Made by a program: the position numbers and the translations under genes. The notes under the pieces were generated by a model, which was not told where the DNA came from, did not search any database, and worked only from the letters and a program-made list of their open reading frames with translations. Positions 1 to 9,138 of a stretch of 64,000 nucleotides of DNA are shown piece by piece; the stretch's first letter is position 1; every line of letters begins with the position of its first letter. The DNA comes from Franconibacter pulveris DSM 19144 (GTDB taxonomy: Bacteria; Pseudomonadota; Gammaproteobacteria; Enterobacterales; Enterobacteriaceae), in contig JHYZ01000016.1 in NCBI GenBank assembly GCA_000621185.1, forward strand, positions 62,001 to 126,000, read 5' to 3'.

Positions 1-674
1 CTGAAGCCGTAATAGGCGGCGTGCGCCCCCTGCAACAGCGACACGCAGGCGAGAAAACGCCAGCTTTCGCCAATCAACCTGCGCCACGCCTGCCAGCCCG
101 CCGTCTCCTGCACGCGCGCTTCTCCTTGCGGCATCACCGAAGGGCGCAACAGCATGCCGATAAGCATGGAAGCGATGCCGATAGTTAACAGCGCCAGGAT
201 AGCCTGCGCGTCAAACAGGCTGACCAGCTTGCCGGTCAGCGCCGAACCGATAACAAACGCCAGCGACCCCCACAGGCGCACGCGGCCATAATCCATGGTT
301 ATCTGGCGCTGCCACGTACCGGCGAGCGCGTCGGTGAGCGGCACCAGCGGCGAGAAAAAGAGGTTGAAGCCGACCATCACCAGCAGCAGCCAGGCGGTGG
401 CATGCCCCAGCCAGAAGCCGACCGCGAAAAGCAGCGTCAGCATCGCCAGTACCCGCAAGGCAAATACCAGCCGGGCGGGGTCTTTTACCCGCGGCGCCAG
501 CAGCAGGCTGCCAAGAAAACGGGCGATTAACCCTGAGCCAAGCAGCAGACCGATGGTTTCAGGGGGCAGCCCTACCCCCTTCAGCCACAGGCTCCAGAAG
601 GGCAAAAAGATGCCGTAGCTGAAAAAGTAAGTGAAATAGCTAAGCGCAAGCCAGCGCGTTGAGTGCAAAACCAT
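1..674 (-). CDS. hcaT: HcaT, 3-phenylpropionate-type MFS transporter (C-terminus outside window)
   Basis: Inner-membrane major facilitator permease, in E. coli the putative 3-phenylpropionate transporter. The visible N-terminal 224 codons start at the ATG at 674, preceded by GGGAGGG. They read MVLHSTRWLALSYFTYFF and continue with the alternating hydrophobic helices and short basic loops of the HcaT/NuP family (for example FSPLVPLTDAL and DYGRVRLWGS). The identity is close to E. coli HcaT throughout. The rest of the protein lies beyond position 1. In E. coli it also lies on the glyA side of csiE. Substrate specificity is inferred from the family only; no hca catabolic genes are visible. Confidence 0.9.
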   Translation of the reverse strand, partial: MVLHSTRWLALSYFTYFFSYGIFLPFWSLWLKGVGLPPETIGLLLGSGLIARFLGSLLLAPRVKDPARLVFALRVLAMLTLLFAVGFWLGHATAWLLLVMVGFNLFFSPLVPLTDALAGTWQRQITMDYGRVRLWGSLAFVIGSALTGKLVSLFDAQAILALLTIGIASMLIGMLLRPSVMPQGEARVQETAGWQAWRRLIGESWRFLACVSLLQGAHAAYYGF

Positions 675-806
675 GAGTCCCTCCCGTTGCGGAGGCGATA
701 GTCTGGCGGGATATCGGCTGTCGCGCAAGACGTAACATTGTTTTAACATTAACAGAAGTAAGGTGATCGGGACGTCAGTTAAGGGAAGCTGAATTAAGGA
801 AATAAA

Positions 807-1080
807 GTGCGGCGGATTACATGGAAAGAACAGGCGCTAAACGATTTGGCCAATATCCTTGATTACATCGAGCAACAGAACCCCGTAGCAAGCAGAAAAT
901 TGCTGGAACAGATGATGCGGGTTGCCGATAGCCTACCTCTCACCCTTCCTTTATCGCTCCGGTAGAGTGCCCGGCACCCGCGACGCGGTAGTCCATCCAC
1001 ATTACGTGTTGATTTACAGAGAATCGGAGCTGCAAACAGAAACCTTGCGCGTGCTGCATACGCGCAGAGAATATCCCTGA
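807..1080 (+). pseudogene. Frameshifted ParE/RelE-superfamily toxin gene
   Basis: A GTG at 807 with AAGGA six bases upstream opens a frame reading VRRITWKEQALNDLANILDY, which resembles the N-terminus of ParE-type ribosome-independent toxins. This frame stops at TAG 963-965. The conserved C-terminal half continues in the +1 frame from about 952 as YRSGRVPGTRDAVVHPHYV and ends at TGA 1078-1080 with the family-typical ending HTRREYP. One extra base around 943-951 explains the break. No antitoxin gene is visible in the 132 bp between hcaT and this gene. It is probably a dead remnant of a toxin-antitoxin locus. It fills most of the 480-bp gap between hcaT and the next gene. Confidence 0.75.
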
Positions 1081-1153
1081 ACAGAGCGGAAGGAGGAAAC
1101 CTCCTTCCGGCATGGTTTTCATTCTGGATAAAGCCAGGCGTGAATGCTTTTTC

Positions 1154-1714
1154 TCAGGCCAGGATGCGCTCAGCCCAGACGCTGAGATCATCGCCGCTGC
1201 CTAAATCAGGCTGCACCAGGCCGTTGACCATAAAAGTGGGCGACACATGGATGCCGTTCTGGCGGGCGTATTTGCAGTGCCATTTAATCAGCTGTTGCAG
1301 TTCGGCGCGCGCGAAAGGCTCATCTACGTTCACGCCGCTGTAGCGCTCAATGCGCTGCATAATTTGATGTGGCGTGGCGTCCATATTCGGGCCGCGGCAG
1401 TGGTCGGTAAACTCAAACTCTTCACGATGATCGCCTACCGCTTTCATCACTTTCCAGGCTGCCGCTTTGCCCTCCGGCAGCGTGGAGGCTGCGAGGATAT
1501 AGCGCACAATAACGCCGGAAAACAGGTGCCAGGGCTGCGACTGCAGGCGAATTTTCACCGTAACCTTGTCTTCACCAACGTGGTCAAGCAGCGCTTCAAG
1601 CTTGTTAAACGCTTTGACTGAAAAAGGACAGGTCGGCTCAAGGAAGACTTCAAATACGCGAGGGCCGTGGCCCCACTCCAGCGGCGCACCGTGCAGTGTC
1701 GTTGTTGCGTTCAT
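1154..1714 (-). CDS. DsbA-family thioredoxin-fold protein
   Basis: Predicted 186-residue cytoplasmic thioredoxin-fold protein of the DsbA/Frn2-like group. No signal peptide is seen. The start chosen is the ATG at 1714 (MNATTTLHGAPLEWG) because AGGAG lies six bases upstream; an upstream in-frame start has no such site. The active-site region reads FLEPTCPFSVKAF around residues 22-34, so only the first cysteine of the CxxC motif is kept (CPFS). A cis-proline-like segment VSPTFMVNG lies near residue 160. A single-cysteine site suggests a glutathione-dependent or isomerase-like role rather than a disulfide oxidase, but the substrate is unknown. Confidence 0.7.
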   Translation of the reverse strand: MNATTTLHGAPLEWGHGPRVFEVFLEPTCPFSVKAFNKLEALLDHVGEDKVTVKIRLQSQPWHLFSGVIVRYILAASTLPEGKAAAWKVMKAVGDHREEFEFTDHCRGPNMDATPHQIMQRIERYSGVNVDEPFARAELQQLIKWHCKYARQNGIHVSPTFMVNGLVQPDLGSGDDLSVWAERILA

Positions 1715-1822
1715 GCGAACTCCTGTTTGCAGAAGGACGGGGTTGTGTGCCAGCACCTTACCACGTAACCGCCGGATTCACCTGCCCTCTTTGACCCTGC
1801 ACCCTGGCCTTCGCATAAAAAA

Positions 1823-1841
1823 GCCCTGCGCTAAGCAGGGC
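1823..1841. terminator. Bidirectional intrinsic terminator after the chemoreceptor gene
   Basis: The 7-bp stem GCCCTGC / GCAGGGC has a five-base loop. It is flanked by an A-run on the left and a T-run on the right, so it can terminate on either strand. It lies directly downstream of the chemoreceptor stop codon at 1850. Confidence 0.85.
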
Positions 1842-1849
1842 GTTTTTTG

Positions 1850-3505
1850 TCAGAAAGCGACCCAGTCGTCGGTGCGCTTCACGCCGGTCGCCGCGACGGG
1901 GGCTGGCTTAACGGCAGGCGTTGGCGCGCTTTGCGCGGTTTTCTGCTCGCCTGATGAGAGGCGGAACTTACGCACGGCGCTTTGCAGCTCGTCCGTCTGG
2001 CGCTCCAGCGCGGCGGCGGCGGCGGAGACCTGCTCCACCAGCGAAGCGTTCTGCTGCGTTACGCTATCCATCTGGGCGATGGCCGTGCCTACCTGCGAAA
2101 TCCCTTTGCTCTGTTCTTCCGAAGCGGAGGCTATCTGCTTCATGATGGTGCTGACATTGTTCACCGCGTTCAGGATCTCCGTCATCGTCGCGCCCGCTTC
2201 ATTCACCAGACGAGAGCCCTCTTCCACGCGGCCGACGGAATCGGCAATCAGCGTTTCAATCTCTTTTGCCGCTCCGGCGCTGCGGCTGGCGAGATTACGC
2301 ACTTCGCCCGCCACGACGGCGAAGCCCCGCCCCTGCTCGCCCGCGCGCGCCGCTTCCACCGCCGCGTTCAGCGCCAGAATGTTGGTCTGAAAAGCGATGC
2401 TGTTGATGACGCTGGTGATATCCGCAATTTTCTTCGAGCTGCCGGAAATGCCTTCCATGGTGCTCACTACGCTCCCGACCAGCGTGCCGCCTTTGCTGGC
2501 GGTGGTCGAGGCGGTCTGCGCAAGATCGCTTGCCTGGCGAGCGTTATCGGCGTTGAGTTTTACCGTAGCGGTGAGCTGTTCCATGCTGGCGGCCGTCTCT
2601 TCAAGCGCCGAGGCCTGCTCTTCAGTACGCGAAGAGAGATCGTTATTGCCCGCTGAAATCTCCGCCGCGCCGCGCCAGATATTCTCGCTACCGCTGCGAA
2701 TGGCGCTTACCGCCTCGCGCAGGCTGTCCTGCATCGCCGTTAACAGCGGCACAAGCTTGCCTACGCAGTTGCGGCCCATCTCCTGCACCGGCTGGCTGAG
2801 ATCGCCTTCGGCAATCAGACGGAAGTGATGGCGAATGCGATCGAGCGGCTTCACCAGCATGACAACCAGATAGCGGTCAGTCAGCAACAACAACAGCAGG
2901 CCGATAATCACCGCGACGATAATAATGGCTTTTGTCATCTGAGTGAGTGAGTCCACCCGCACGCGCGCCTCGTCAAGGCGGGCGCTGGCCGTGGCGGTGA
3001 ACTTTTCCGCCGCCGCGCCGAAAGCCCGGCTCAACGCTGGCGTAACGTTATTCGCCTGCGCGCGATACTGCTCAAGCGTGCCTTCCCGCGCGAGCTTCAT
3101 TTGCGGCGCAACCCCTTCGTCCAGCAGTTTCTGCCAGTTATTGATGGTCTGCTGCGAGACGGCGACATCCATTGGTCCGGGGGAGAGGCGTTTAAACGTC
3201 TCAAGCTGCTTCGTCATCCCCTCCAGCGCCTGTTGCGCCGGGGCAAAAGCGCTGGCATCGGGCGAGCCGCCAGCAGCTTTCGTCTCCATCACGCGGGAAA
3301 GCCGCGTGACGAAGCGAAAATACTGATCGTTACCTTTACTGAGCACGCTCATCTGCGTCACCAGTTCACGATCCACCTCGTTACCCTTGCCAAGTTGCGA
3401 AAGCGAGTACGCGCTGTAGAGACCGACGCCCAGCCATAGCAGGCAGAACAACCCCAGCACGGCGAGCATGACTGAACGTATCGAAAAATTTTTGAGCAAA
3501 CCCAT
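1850..3505 (-). CDS. Methyl-accepting chemotaxis protein
   Basis: Membrane chemoreceptor of 551 residues. The start taken is the ATG at 3505 ([14 protein letters not shown]). It has an N-terminal membrane helix (about 10-32), a periplasmic four-helix sensor of roughly 155 residues (TarH type), a second helix ([15 protein letters not shown], about 195-212), a HAMP domain, and a long cytoplasmic coiled coil. The hairpin tip contains the conserved [15 protein letters not shown] signature. The C-terminus ends DDWVAF, matching the WxxF pentapeptide tether that recruits CheR and CheB in Tar/Tsr. The gene stands alone and has a flagellar sigma-28 promoter. The ligand cannot be read from the sequence. 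Confidence 0.93.
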   Translation of the reverse strand: MGLLKNFSIRSVMLAVLGLFCLLWLGVGLYSAYSLSQLGKGNEVDRELVTQMSVLSKGNDQYFRFVTRLSRVMETKAAGGSPDASAFAPAQQALEGMTKQLETFKRLSPGPMDVAVSQQTINNWQKLLDEGVAPQMKLAREGTLEQYRAQANNVTPALSRAFGAAAEKFTATASARLDEARVRVDSLTQMTKAIIIVAVIIGLLLLLLTDRYLVVMLVKPLDRIRHHFRLIAEGDLSQPVQEMGRNCVGKLVPLLTAMQDSLREAVSAIRSGSENIWRGAAEISAGNNDLSSRTEEQASALEETAASMEQLTATVKLNADNARQASDLAQTASTTASKGGTLVGSVVSTMEGISGSSKKIADITSVINSIAFQTNILALNAAVEAARAGEQGRGFAVVAGEVRNLASRSAGAAKEIETLIADSVGRVEEGSRLVNEAGATMTEILNAVNNVSTIMKQIASASEEQSKGISQVGTAIAQMDSVTQQNASLVEQVSAAAAALERQTDELQSAVRKFRLSSGEQKTAQSAPTPAVKPAPVAATGVKRTDDWVAF

Positions 3506-3554
3506 AATCAATTCCCTGCCTGAAAGGAGTGTGGCCCGAAGGCCTTCCACCCGG

Positions 3555-3581
3555 TTATCGGCAGGGAGACGGGAACTTGTA
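3555..3581 (-). promoter_or_regulatory. Sigma-28 (FliA) promoter of the chemoreceptor gene
   Basis: On the minus strand a perfect -10 element GCCGATAA (3555-3562) lies 11 bases from TACAAGTT (3574-3581). This matches the FliA consensus TAAAGTTT-N11-GCCGATAA. The element sits about 50 bp upstream of the start codon, which places the receptor in the flagellar class III regulon. Confidence 0.75.
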
Positions 3582-3589
3582 ACGATTTG

Positions 3590-3991
3590 TTATGGAACTG
3601 TGGTCTGACTTCTGTTCTGGTCATGTTCCTGAAAAACCGCTTTTGCGGTAAACATCGCATTCAGCGCCGCCGGAAACCCGGCGTAAAGCGACATCTGGAT
3701 AATAACCTCAATCAACTCTTCCCGCGTGCAGCCCACATTAAGCGCGGCGTGAAGATGCACCGCCAGCTGCGGCTGCGCGTGGCCAAGTGCGGTAAGCGCG
3801 GCGACGGTGGCAAGCTCCCGGCTTTTTAGATCCAGCCCCGGGCGGCTGTAAACATCGCCAAAGCCGTATTCAATAACGTAGCGGCCCAGATCCGGCGCGA
3901 TGTCGGCCAGCGCGGCAATGACCTTTTCTCCTGCGGCGCCGTCGATTTCCGTCAGGCGCGCCAGGCCCGTTTCATAACGTGATGCAGTCAT
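3590..3991 (-). CDS. Carboxymuconolactone decarboxylase family protein (AhpD-like fold)
   Basis: Small all-helical protein of 133 residues in the CMD/AhpD family (YurZ-like). The family signature region reads SRELATVAALTALGHAQPQL followed by HLHAALNVGCTREELIEVI. The single cysteine lies in NVGC, so the CxxC peroxidase motif of AhpD is absent and a hydroperoxidase role is uncertain. The gene lies 57 bp downstream of, and on the same strand as, a MerR-type regulator gene, with a MerR-style promoter in the gap. It is therefore probably the regulator's target. The real substrate is unknown. Confidence 0.8.
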   Translation of the reverse strand: MTASRYETGLARLTEIDGAAGEKVIAALADIAPDLGRYVIEYGFGDVYSRPGLDLKSRELATVAALTALGHAQPQLAVHLHAALNVGCTREELIEVIIQMSLYAGFPAALNAMFTAKAVFQEHDQNRSQTTVP

Positions 3992-4021
3992 GTTGTTCTC
4001 CTCATGGTGTTGATAAGAACA

Positions 4022-4052
4022 ACGGTAAACCTTCGAGTAAACTCCAGGTCAA
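4022..4052 (-). promoter_or_regulatory. MerR-type promoter with 19-bp spacer and operator dyad
   Basis: Read on the minus strand, -35 TTGACC (4047-4052) is followed by a 19-bp spacer and -10 TACCGT (4022-4027). The spacer is filled by the imperfect dyad ACCTnGAG...CTCnAAGGT at 4029-4049. An overlong 19-bp spacer with a centred dyad is the hallmark of promoters untwisted by MerR-family activators. It overlaps the stop codon of the adjacent merR-like gene and faces the carboxymuconolactone decarboxylase gene. Confidence 0.75.
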
Positions 4053-4411
4053 GCACGGTTTTTTAAAAGCTCCCGATCGTACCAGGCCATCTTGTCCTTC
4101 AGCCGTTCCAGATGAACGACCTGCTCAGCCAGTCGCCGCTCCAGCCTTTCGGCATGCTCCGCCAGCAAGGCGCGACGCTCGGCGGCGGTACCCTCGCCCT
4201 GGCTTCGCAACGCGGCATAGCGCTGGATCTCCTCAAGCGGCATATCCGTCGCTTTAAGCCGTCGGATAAACGCCGCCCAGTCGATGTCGCTCTGGCGATA
4301 GTCGCGGTGGCCCGCCGCGTTGCGCCCCGGAACCAGCAATCCCAGCTTTTCATAGTAGCGCAGGGTATGCGCCGTAAGACCGGTGAGTTCAGCAAATGCC
4401 TGTATCCGCAT
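4049..4411 (-). CDS. MerR-family transcriptional regulator
   Basis: Predicted 120-residue DNA-binding regulator. The start is the ATG at 4411, with GGAGG four bases upstream. The N-terminal winged helix-turn-helix reads MRIQAFAELTGLTAHTLRYY and continues EKLGLLVPGR. A conserved helix pair follows (IDWAAFIRRLKATDMPLEEI), then a C-terminal dimerisation coiled coil of about 45 residues rich in Arg and Glu. No metal-binding cysteines are present, so it belongs to the small-molecule or aldehyde-stress type of MerR proteins rather than the metal sensors. It is followed by its likely target gene, with an operator between them. Confidence 0.88.
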   Translation of the reverse strand: MRIQAFAELTGLTAHTLRYYEKLGLLVPGRNAAGHRDYRQSDIDWAAFIRRLKATDMPLEEIQRYAALRSQGEGTAAERRALLAEHAERLERRLAEQVVHLERLKDKMAWYDRELLKNRA

Positions 4412-4433
4412 ATCGCCTCCAGACCAATAAAAA

Positions 4434-4452
4434 AGGCCGCACAAGGCGGCCT
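4434..4452 (-). terminator. Terminator of glyA
   Basis: The stem AGGCCGC / GCGGCCT with a short loop is followed on the minus strand by a T-rich run. It lies 18 bp past the glyA stop codon. Confidence 0.75.
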
Positions 4453-4469
4453 CTGTTTTGCAATAACGC

Positions 4470-5723
4470 TTATGCGTAAACCGGGAAACGCGCGCAAATA
4501 TCCAGCACTTTCTGCTTGATGCGCTCAATGGTCGCTTCGTCGTTGATATTGTCCAGCACGTCGCACATCCAGCCAGCCAGCTCCTGCACTTCCGCTTCTT
4601 TGAAGCCGCGACGGGTTACCGCCGGAGAACCGATACGGATACCGGAAGTCACAAACGGGCTCTTCGGATCGTTCGGCACGCTGTTTTTGTTAACGGTGAT
4701 GTTGGCGCGGCCGAGCGCGGCGTCCGCCTCTTTACCGGTCAGGTTCTTATCTACCAGATCCAGCAGGAACAGGTGGTTTTCAGTACCGCCAGACACCACT
4801 TTGTAGCCACGGTTCAGGAACACTTCCACCATCGCTTTGGCGTTTTTCGCAACCTGCTGCTGGTAGGTTTTGAACTCCGGCTCCATCGCTTCTTTCAGCG
4901 CCACCGCTTTCGCCGCGATAACGTGCATCAGCGGGCCGCCCTGCGCGCTCGGGAACACCGCAGAGTTCAGTTTTTTGTACAGCTCTTCGCTGCCGCCTTT
5001 GGCGAGGATCAGGCCGCCGCGCGGGCCCGCCAGCGTTTTGTGCGTGGTGGTGGTCACAACGTGCGCGTGCGGAACCGGGTTCGGGTAAACGCCTGCGGCA
5101 ATGAGGCCCGCCACGTGCGCCATGTCAACGAACAGGTACGCGCCGATGCTGTCGGCGATTTCACGCATTTTCGCCCAGTCAACGATACCGGAGTAAGCGG
5201 AGAAGCCGCCGATGATCATCTTCGGCTTGTGCTCTTTAGCCTGCTTCGCCATGTCTTCGTAGTCAATTTTACCGGACTCATCGATACCGTAAGGGATGAT
5301 GTTGTAGAGCTTGCCGGAGAAGTTAACCGGAGAGCCGTGCGTCAGGTGGCCGCCCTGCGCCAGGTTCATACCCAGCACGGTATCGCCCGGTTGCAGCAGC
5401 GCGGTGTAGACCGCGAAGTTCGCCTGGGAGCCAGAGTGCGGCTGGACGTTGGCGTAGTCTGCGCCAAACAGTTCTTTCGCGCGGTCGATAGCCAGTTGCT
5501 CAACGATGTCGACATATTCGCAGCCGCCGTAGTAGCGCTTACCCGGATAGCCTTCGGCATATTTGTTGGTCAGCTGAGAGCCCTGAGCCTGCATTACGCG
5601 CGGGCTGGTGTAGTTTTCGGAGGCGATCAGTTCAATGTGCTCTTCCTGACGTACTTTCTCTTGCTCCATCGCCTGCCAAAGTTCGGCATCATAATCGGCA
5701 ATGTTCATTTCACGCTTTAACAT
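4470..5723 (-). CDS. glyA: Serine hydroxymethyltransferase GlyA
   Basis: Cytoplasmic pyridoxal-phosphate enzyme that interconverts serine and glycine and supplies 5,10-methylenetetrahydrofolate. The protein has 417 residues starting [20 protein letters not shown] at 5723, the same length as E. coli GlyA. The PLP-lysine segment [15 protein letters not shown] is intact around residue 229. The gene diverges from hmp, as in E. coli. The shared 320-bp intergenic region carries a PurR-type box on the glyA side. Confidence 0.98.
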   Translation of the reverse strand: MLKREMNIADYDAELWQAMEQEKVRQEEHIELIASENYTSPRVMQAQGSQLTNKYAEGYPGKRYYGGCEYVDIVEQLAIDRAKELFGADYANVQPHSGSQANFAVYTALLQPGDTVLGMNLAQGGHLTHGSPVNFSGKLYNIIPYGIDESGKIDYEDMAKQAKEHKPKMIIGGFSAYSGIVDWAKMREIADSIGAYLFVDMAHVAGLIAAGVYPNPVPHAHVVTTTTHKTLAGPRGGLILAKGGSEELYKKLNSAVFPSAQGGPLMHVIAAKAVALKEAMEPEFKTYQQQVAKNAKAMVEVFLNRGYKVVSGGTENHLFLLDLVDKNLTGKEADAALGRANITVNKNSVPNDPKSPFVTSGIRIGSPAVTRRGFKEAEVQELAGWMCDVLDNINDEATIERIKQKVLDICARFPVYA

Positions 5724-5829
5724 CCGCATCTCCTGACTCAGCTAACGGTAAATTTACTGCATTTTGAAGGGCCCTTACAGGCAACGCGCAACAGTGTAAA
5801 CCGCCTGACCGGTATTGACAAAGATTTTT

Positions 5830-5845
5830 ACGCAAACGTTTGGCA
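5830..5845. promoter_or_regulatory. PurR operator upstream of glyA
   Basis: ACGCAAACGTTTGGCA closely matches the PurR consensus ACGCAAACGTTTTCGT. It lies about 107 bp upstream of the glyA start. This fits the known purine control of one-carbon genes in enterobacteria. Confidence 0.75.
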
Positions 5846-5989
5846 TGCCGCAGGACAAGGCCCTGCCGCGCTTTAGTCAAGCCAGTGAATCACGATTTCT
5901 TTTCAGCTTTGTGATGCAGATTTCTCAACTTCCCGCCCCGTTTCGCCTGTAAAGAGAAAAACCCTTTACACGGCAGGGAGACCTTTTAT

Positions 5990-6012
5990 AAGATGCATTT
6001 AAAATACAACTT
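5990..6012. promoter_or_regulatory. NsrR-type operator upstream of hmp
   Basis: AAGATGCATTT followed by AAAATACAACTT forms an 11-1-11 imperfect palindrome like the NsrR site of the E. coli hmp promoter. It ends 31 bp before the hmp start codon, a position suited to nitric-oxide-relieved repression. Confidence 0.7.
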
Positions 6013-6043
6013 ATAGATATTTCTCTTTGTTAAGGAAGCTGCC

Positions 6044-7234
6044 ATGCTTGATGCACAAACCATCGCCGTTGTGAAATCCACTATCCCCCTGCTCGCCGCT
6101 ACCGGCCCGAAACTCACCGCCCACTTTTACGACCGGATGTTTACTCACAACCCGGAACTGAAAGAGATTTTCAACATGAGCAACCAGCGCAACGGCGACC
6201 AGCGCGAAGCACTGTTCAACGCCATTTGCGCTTACGCTACTCACATTGAAAACCTCGCGGCGCTGCTGCCGGCGGTGGAAAAAATCGCCCAGAAGCACAC
6301 CAGCTTTCAGATTAAACCCGAGCAGTACAATATTGTCGGCGGTCATCTGCTCGCCACGCTGGATGAGATGTTCAGCCCGGGCCAGGAAGTGCTGGACGCC
6401 TGGGGCAAAGCGTACGGTGTGTTAGCCCAGGTGTTTATCAACCGCGAAGCGCAGATTTATCAGGACAACGCGGCGAAAACCGGCGGCTGGGAAGGGACCC
6501 GCGCGTTTCGCATCGTTGAGAGAAAACCGCAAAGCGCGATTATCACAAGCTTCGAATTCGAGCCGGTGGACGGCCAGCCGGTGGCGGATTATCTGCCAGG
6601 CCAGTATGTAGGGGTGTGGATCAAACCCGACGGGTTCGCGCATCAGGAGATTCGCCAGTACTCGCTCACACGCAAGCCGAATGGCAAAACTTACCGCATC
6701 GCGGTCAAGCGCGAGGGCGAAGGCCAGGTTTCTAACTGGTTGCATAACGCAGCAAAAGTGGGCGATGTGGTGCAGCTTGCCGCGCCAGCAGGCGATTTCT
6801 TTATGCAGGTTGCGCCGACCACACCGGTCACGTTGATTTCCGCAGGCGTTGGTCAGACGCCGATGCTGGCGATGCTCGATACCCTTTCCCAGGCAAAACA
6901 CCCGGCGCAGGTAAACTGGTTCCACGCAGCGGAACAGGGTGATGTGCATGCGTTCGCCGACGAAGTGGCGCGGCTTGGCGCCGAACTGCCGCGCTTTACC
7001 CACCATATCTGGTACCGTTCGCCTTCTGAGGCAGACCGCGAGGCGGCGCGCTTTCAGAGCGAAGGGCTGATGGAGCTTGGTCTGCACGAAGGGCATTTCA
7101 GCGCGCCGGAAATGCAGTTTTACCTTTGCGGCCCGGTGGCGTTTATGCAATTCGCCGCAGAGCAACTGGTAGCGCTGGGCGTAAGCAGCGAGCGCATTCA
7201 CTACGAGTGCTTTGGGCCGCATAAGGTGTTTTAA
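6044..7234 (+). CDS. hmp: Flavohemoglobin Hmp, nitric oxide dioxygenase
   Basis: Cytoplasmic NO-detoxifying enzyme of 396 residues, the E. coli length. An N-terminal globin domain ([20 protein letters not shown]; proximal-histidine helix region near 80-90) is followed by a ferredoxin-reductase-type module. That module carries the FAD motif RQYSLT and the NAD(P)H motif [11 protein letters not shown], and the protein ends ECFGPHKVF. It oxidises NO to nitrate using O2 and NAD(P)H. It diverges from glyA and is preceded by an NsrR-like site. Confidence 0.97.
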   Translation: MLDAQTIAVVKSTIPLLAATGPKLTAHFYDRMFTHNPELKEIFNMSNQRNGDQREALFNAICAYATHIENLAALLPAVEKIAQKHTSFQIKPEQYNIVGGHLLATLDEMFSPGQEVLDAWGKAYGVLAQVFINREAQIYQDNAAKTGGWEGTRAFRIVERKPQSAIITSFEFEPVDGQPVADYLPGQYVGVWIKPDGFAHQEIRQYSLTRKPNGKTYRIAVKREGEGQVSNWLHNAAKVGDVVQLAAPAGDFFMQVAPTTPVTLISAGVGQTPMLAMLDTLSQAKHPAQVNWFHAAEQGDVHAFADEVARLGAELPRFTHHIWYRSPSEADREAARFQSEGLMELGLHEGHFSAPEMQFYLCGPVAFMQFAAEQLVALGVSSERIHYECFGPHKVF

Positions 7235-7320
7235 CGCAATGCGGCGGGGCGTGTGCTTACCCGCCGTGAGCGTGGCGCCAATGCGCCGGGCGTGAATCCC
7301 ACTCTCTCGCGCCCATAAAA

Positions 7321-7344
7321 AAGGCAGGTCCAACGACCTGCCTT
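7321..7344. terminator. Bidirectional terminator between hmp and glnB
   Basis: AAGGCAGGTC and GACCTGCCTT form a perfect 10-bp stem with a CAAC loop. It is bordered by A- and T-runs and serves the convergent hmp and glnB genes. Confidence 0.92.
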
Positions 7345-7364
7345 TTTGTTGAAGCAACGCGCCG

Positions 7365-7712
<348 letters not shown>

Positions 7713-7800
7713 TTAACTCTTTCACGCCTGCCCGGCGCGGCTCAACTGCGTAATCGGTGGCTCAAATTACCACAATCCGGCGCCTTTTGGCGCATGAAAA

Positions 7801-9138
7801 CTACTCTTTGAAATCATTAGCGTCGAGTTCATGACGAGAGAGCAGTTTATAGAACTCGGTGCGGTTGCGTCCGGCCATCCGCGCCGCATGGGTAACATTG
7901 CCACGGGTAATTTGCAGCAGCTTGCGCAGGTAGTTAAGTTCAAACTGATTGCGCGCCTCCACAAAGGTCGGCAGCACCGTGTTTTCCCCTTCCAGCGCCT
8001 GCTCCACCAGCGCCTCGCTGATGACCGGCGCCGAGGTGAGCGCCACGCACTGCTCAATCACGTTCACCAGCTGGCGCACGTTGCCGGGCCAGCCTGCCGC
8101 CATCAGACGCTTCATGGCGTCGGTAGAAAAGCTGCGCACGAAGGGTTTATGCCTGTCCGCCGCCTGGCGCAGCAGATGGTTCGCCAGCAGGGGAATATCC
8201 TCGGCGCGCTCCTGCAGCGTCGGGATTTTGAGCGTCACCACATTCAGTCGATAAAAGAGATCTTCACGGAATTCGCCGCGCGCCATCGCTTTTGGCAAAT
8301 CGCGGTGGGTCGCGGAGATAATACGCACGTCGATGTCGATATCCCGGTTGCTGCCAAGCGGGCGAACCTTGCGCTCCTGCAACACGCGCAGCAGTTTTAC
8401 CTGCAGGGGGATAGGCATATCGCCAATCTCGTCAAGAAACAGCGTGCCCCCCTCCGCCGCCTGAAACAGCCCTTCCCGGCTGCTGACCGCGCCGGTAAAG
8501 GCGCCGCGCGCATGGCCAAACAGTTCAGACTCCAGCAACTGTTCCGGCAGCGCGCCGCAGTTAATCGCGATAAAGGCGTTTTTACCCCGGCTGCTGGCGC
8601 TATGGATAGCCTGCGCCAGCACCTCTTTGCCGGTACCGCTCTGTCCGTTAATGAGAATGCTCACGTCAGACTGCGCCACCATGCGTGCCTGTTCAAGCAG
8701 GCGCAGCATAACCGGGCTGCGGGTGACGATGGTCTCGCTCCACGGGTCGTCACCGGCAATGACCGTATGGGCGAGCGCGTCGTCTATCGCTTTGTAGAGC
8801 GCGTCTTTATCCACTGGTTTAGTGAGGAAACTGAAAACGCCGCGCTGCGTTGCGGCCACCGCGTCGGGAATCGAACCGTGGGCGGTCAGGATGATAACCG
8901 GCATGCCCGGCTGGATTTTCTGGATCTCGGCGAACAGCTGCATGCCGTCCATCTCATCCATGCGCAGGTCGCTTATTACCAGGTCGATTTTCTCACGCAC
9001 CAGCAGGCGCAGCCCCTCCTGGCCGCTTTCCGCCGTTGAGACGGAAAACCCTTCGCTGGTCAGCCGCAGGCCCAGCAGCTTCAGCAGCCCCGGGTCGTCG
9101 TCCACCAGCAACAGCCGGGCGGATTTATGTGATGTCAT
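7801..9138 (-). CDS. glrR: GlrR (QseF), sigma-54-dependent response regulator
   Basis: Predicted 445-residue NtrC-type response regulator. It has a receiver domain (LLLVDDDPGLLKLLGLRL; acceptor Asp in VISDLRMDEMDGM), a central AAA+ domain with Walker A GQSGTGKEV and the sigma-54 contact loop GAFTGA, and a C-terminal Fis-type helix-turn-helix (NVTHAARMAGRNRTEFYKLL). Its ATG overlaps the qseG stop codon by four bases. In E. coli GlrR activates the sRNA gene glmY. Matching sites upstream of glmY are present in this window. Confidence 0.97.
   Translation of the reverse strand: MTSHKSARLLLVDDDPGLLKLLGLRLTSEGFSVSTAESGQEGLRLLVREKIDLVISDLRMDEMDGMQLFAEIQKIQPGMPVIILTAHGSIPDAVAATQRGVFSFLTKPVDKDALYKAIDDALAHTVIAGDDPWSETIVTRSPVMLRLLEQARMVAQSDVSILINGQSGTGKEVLAQAIHSASSRGKNAFIAINCGALPEQLLESELFGHARGAFTGAVSSREGLFQAAEGGTLFLDEIGDMPIPLQVKLLRVLQERKVRPLGSNRDIDIDVRIISATHRDLPKAMARGEFREDLFYRLNVVTLKIPTLQERAEDIPLLANHLLRQAADRHKPFVRSFSTDAMKRLMAAGWPGNVRQLVNVIEQCVALTSAPVISEALVEQALEGENTVLPTFVEARNQFELNYLRKLLQITRGNVTHAARMAGRNRTEFYKLLSRHELDANDFKE

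Noticed and set aside
7831-9039. 402-codon plus-strand frame opposite glrR
   Set aside because: Antisense shadow of a well-conserved response regulator; no start signal.
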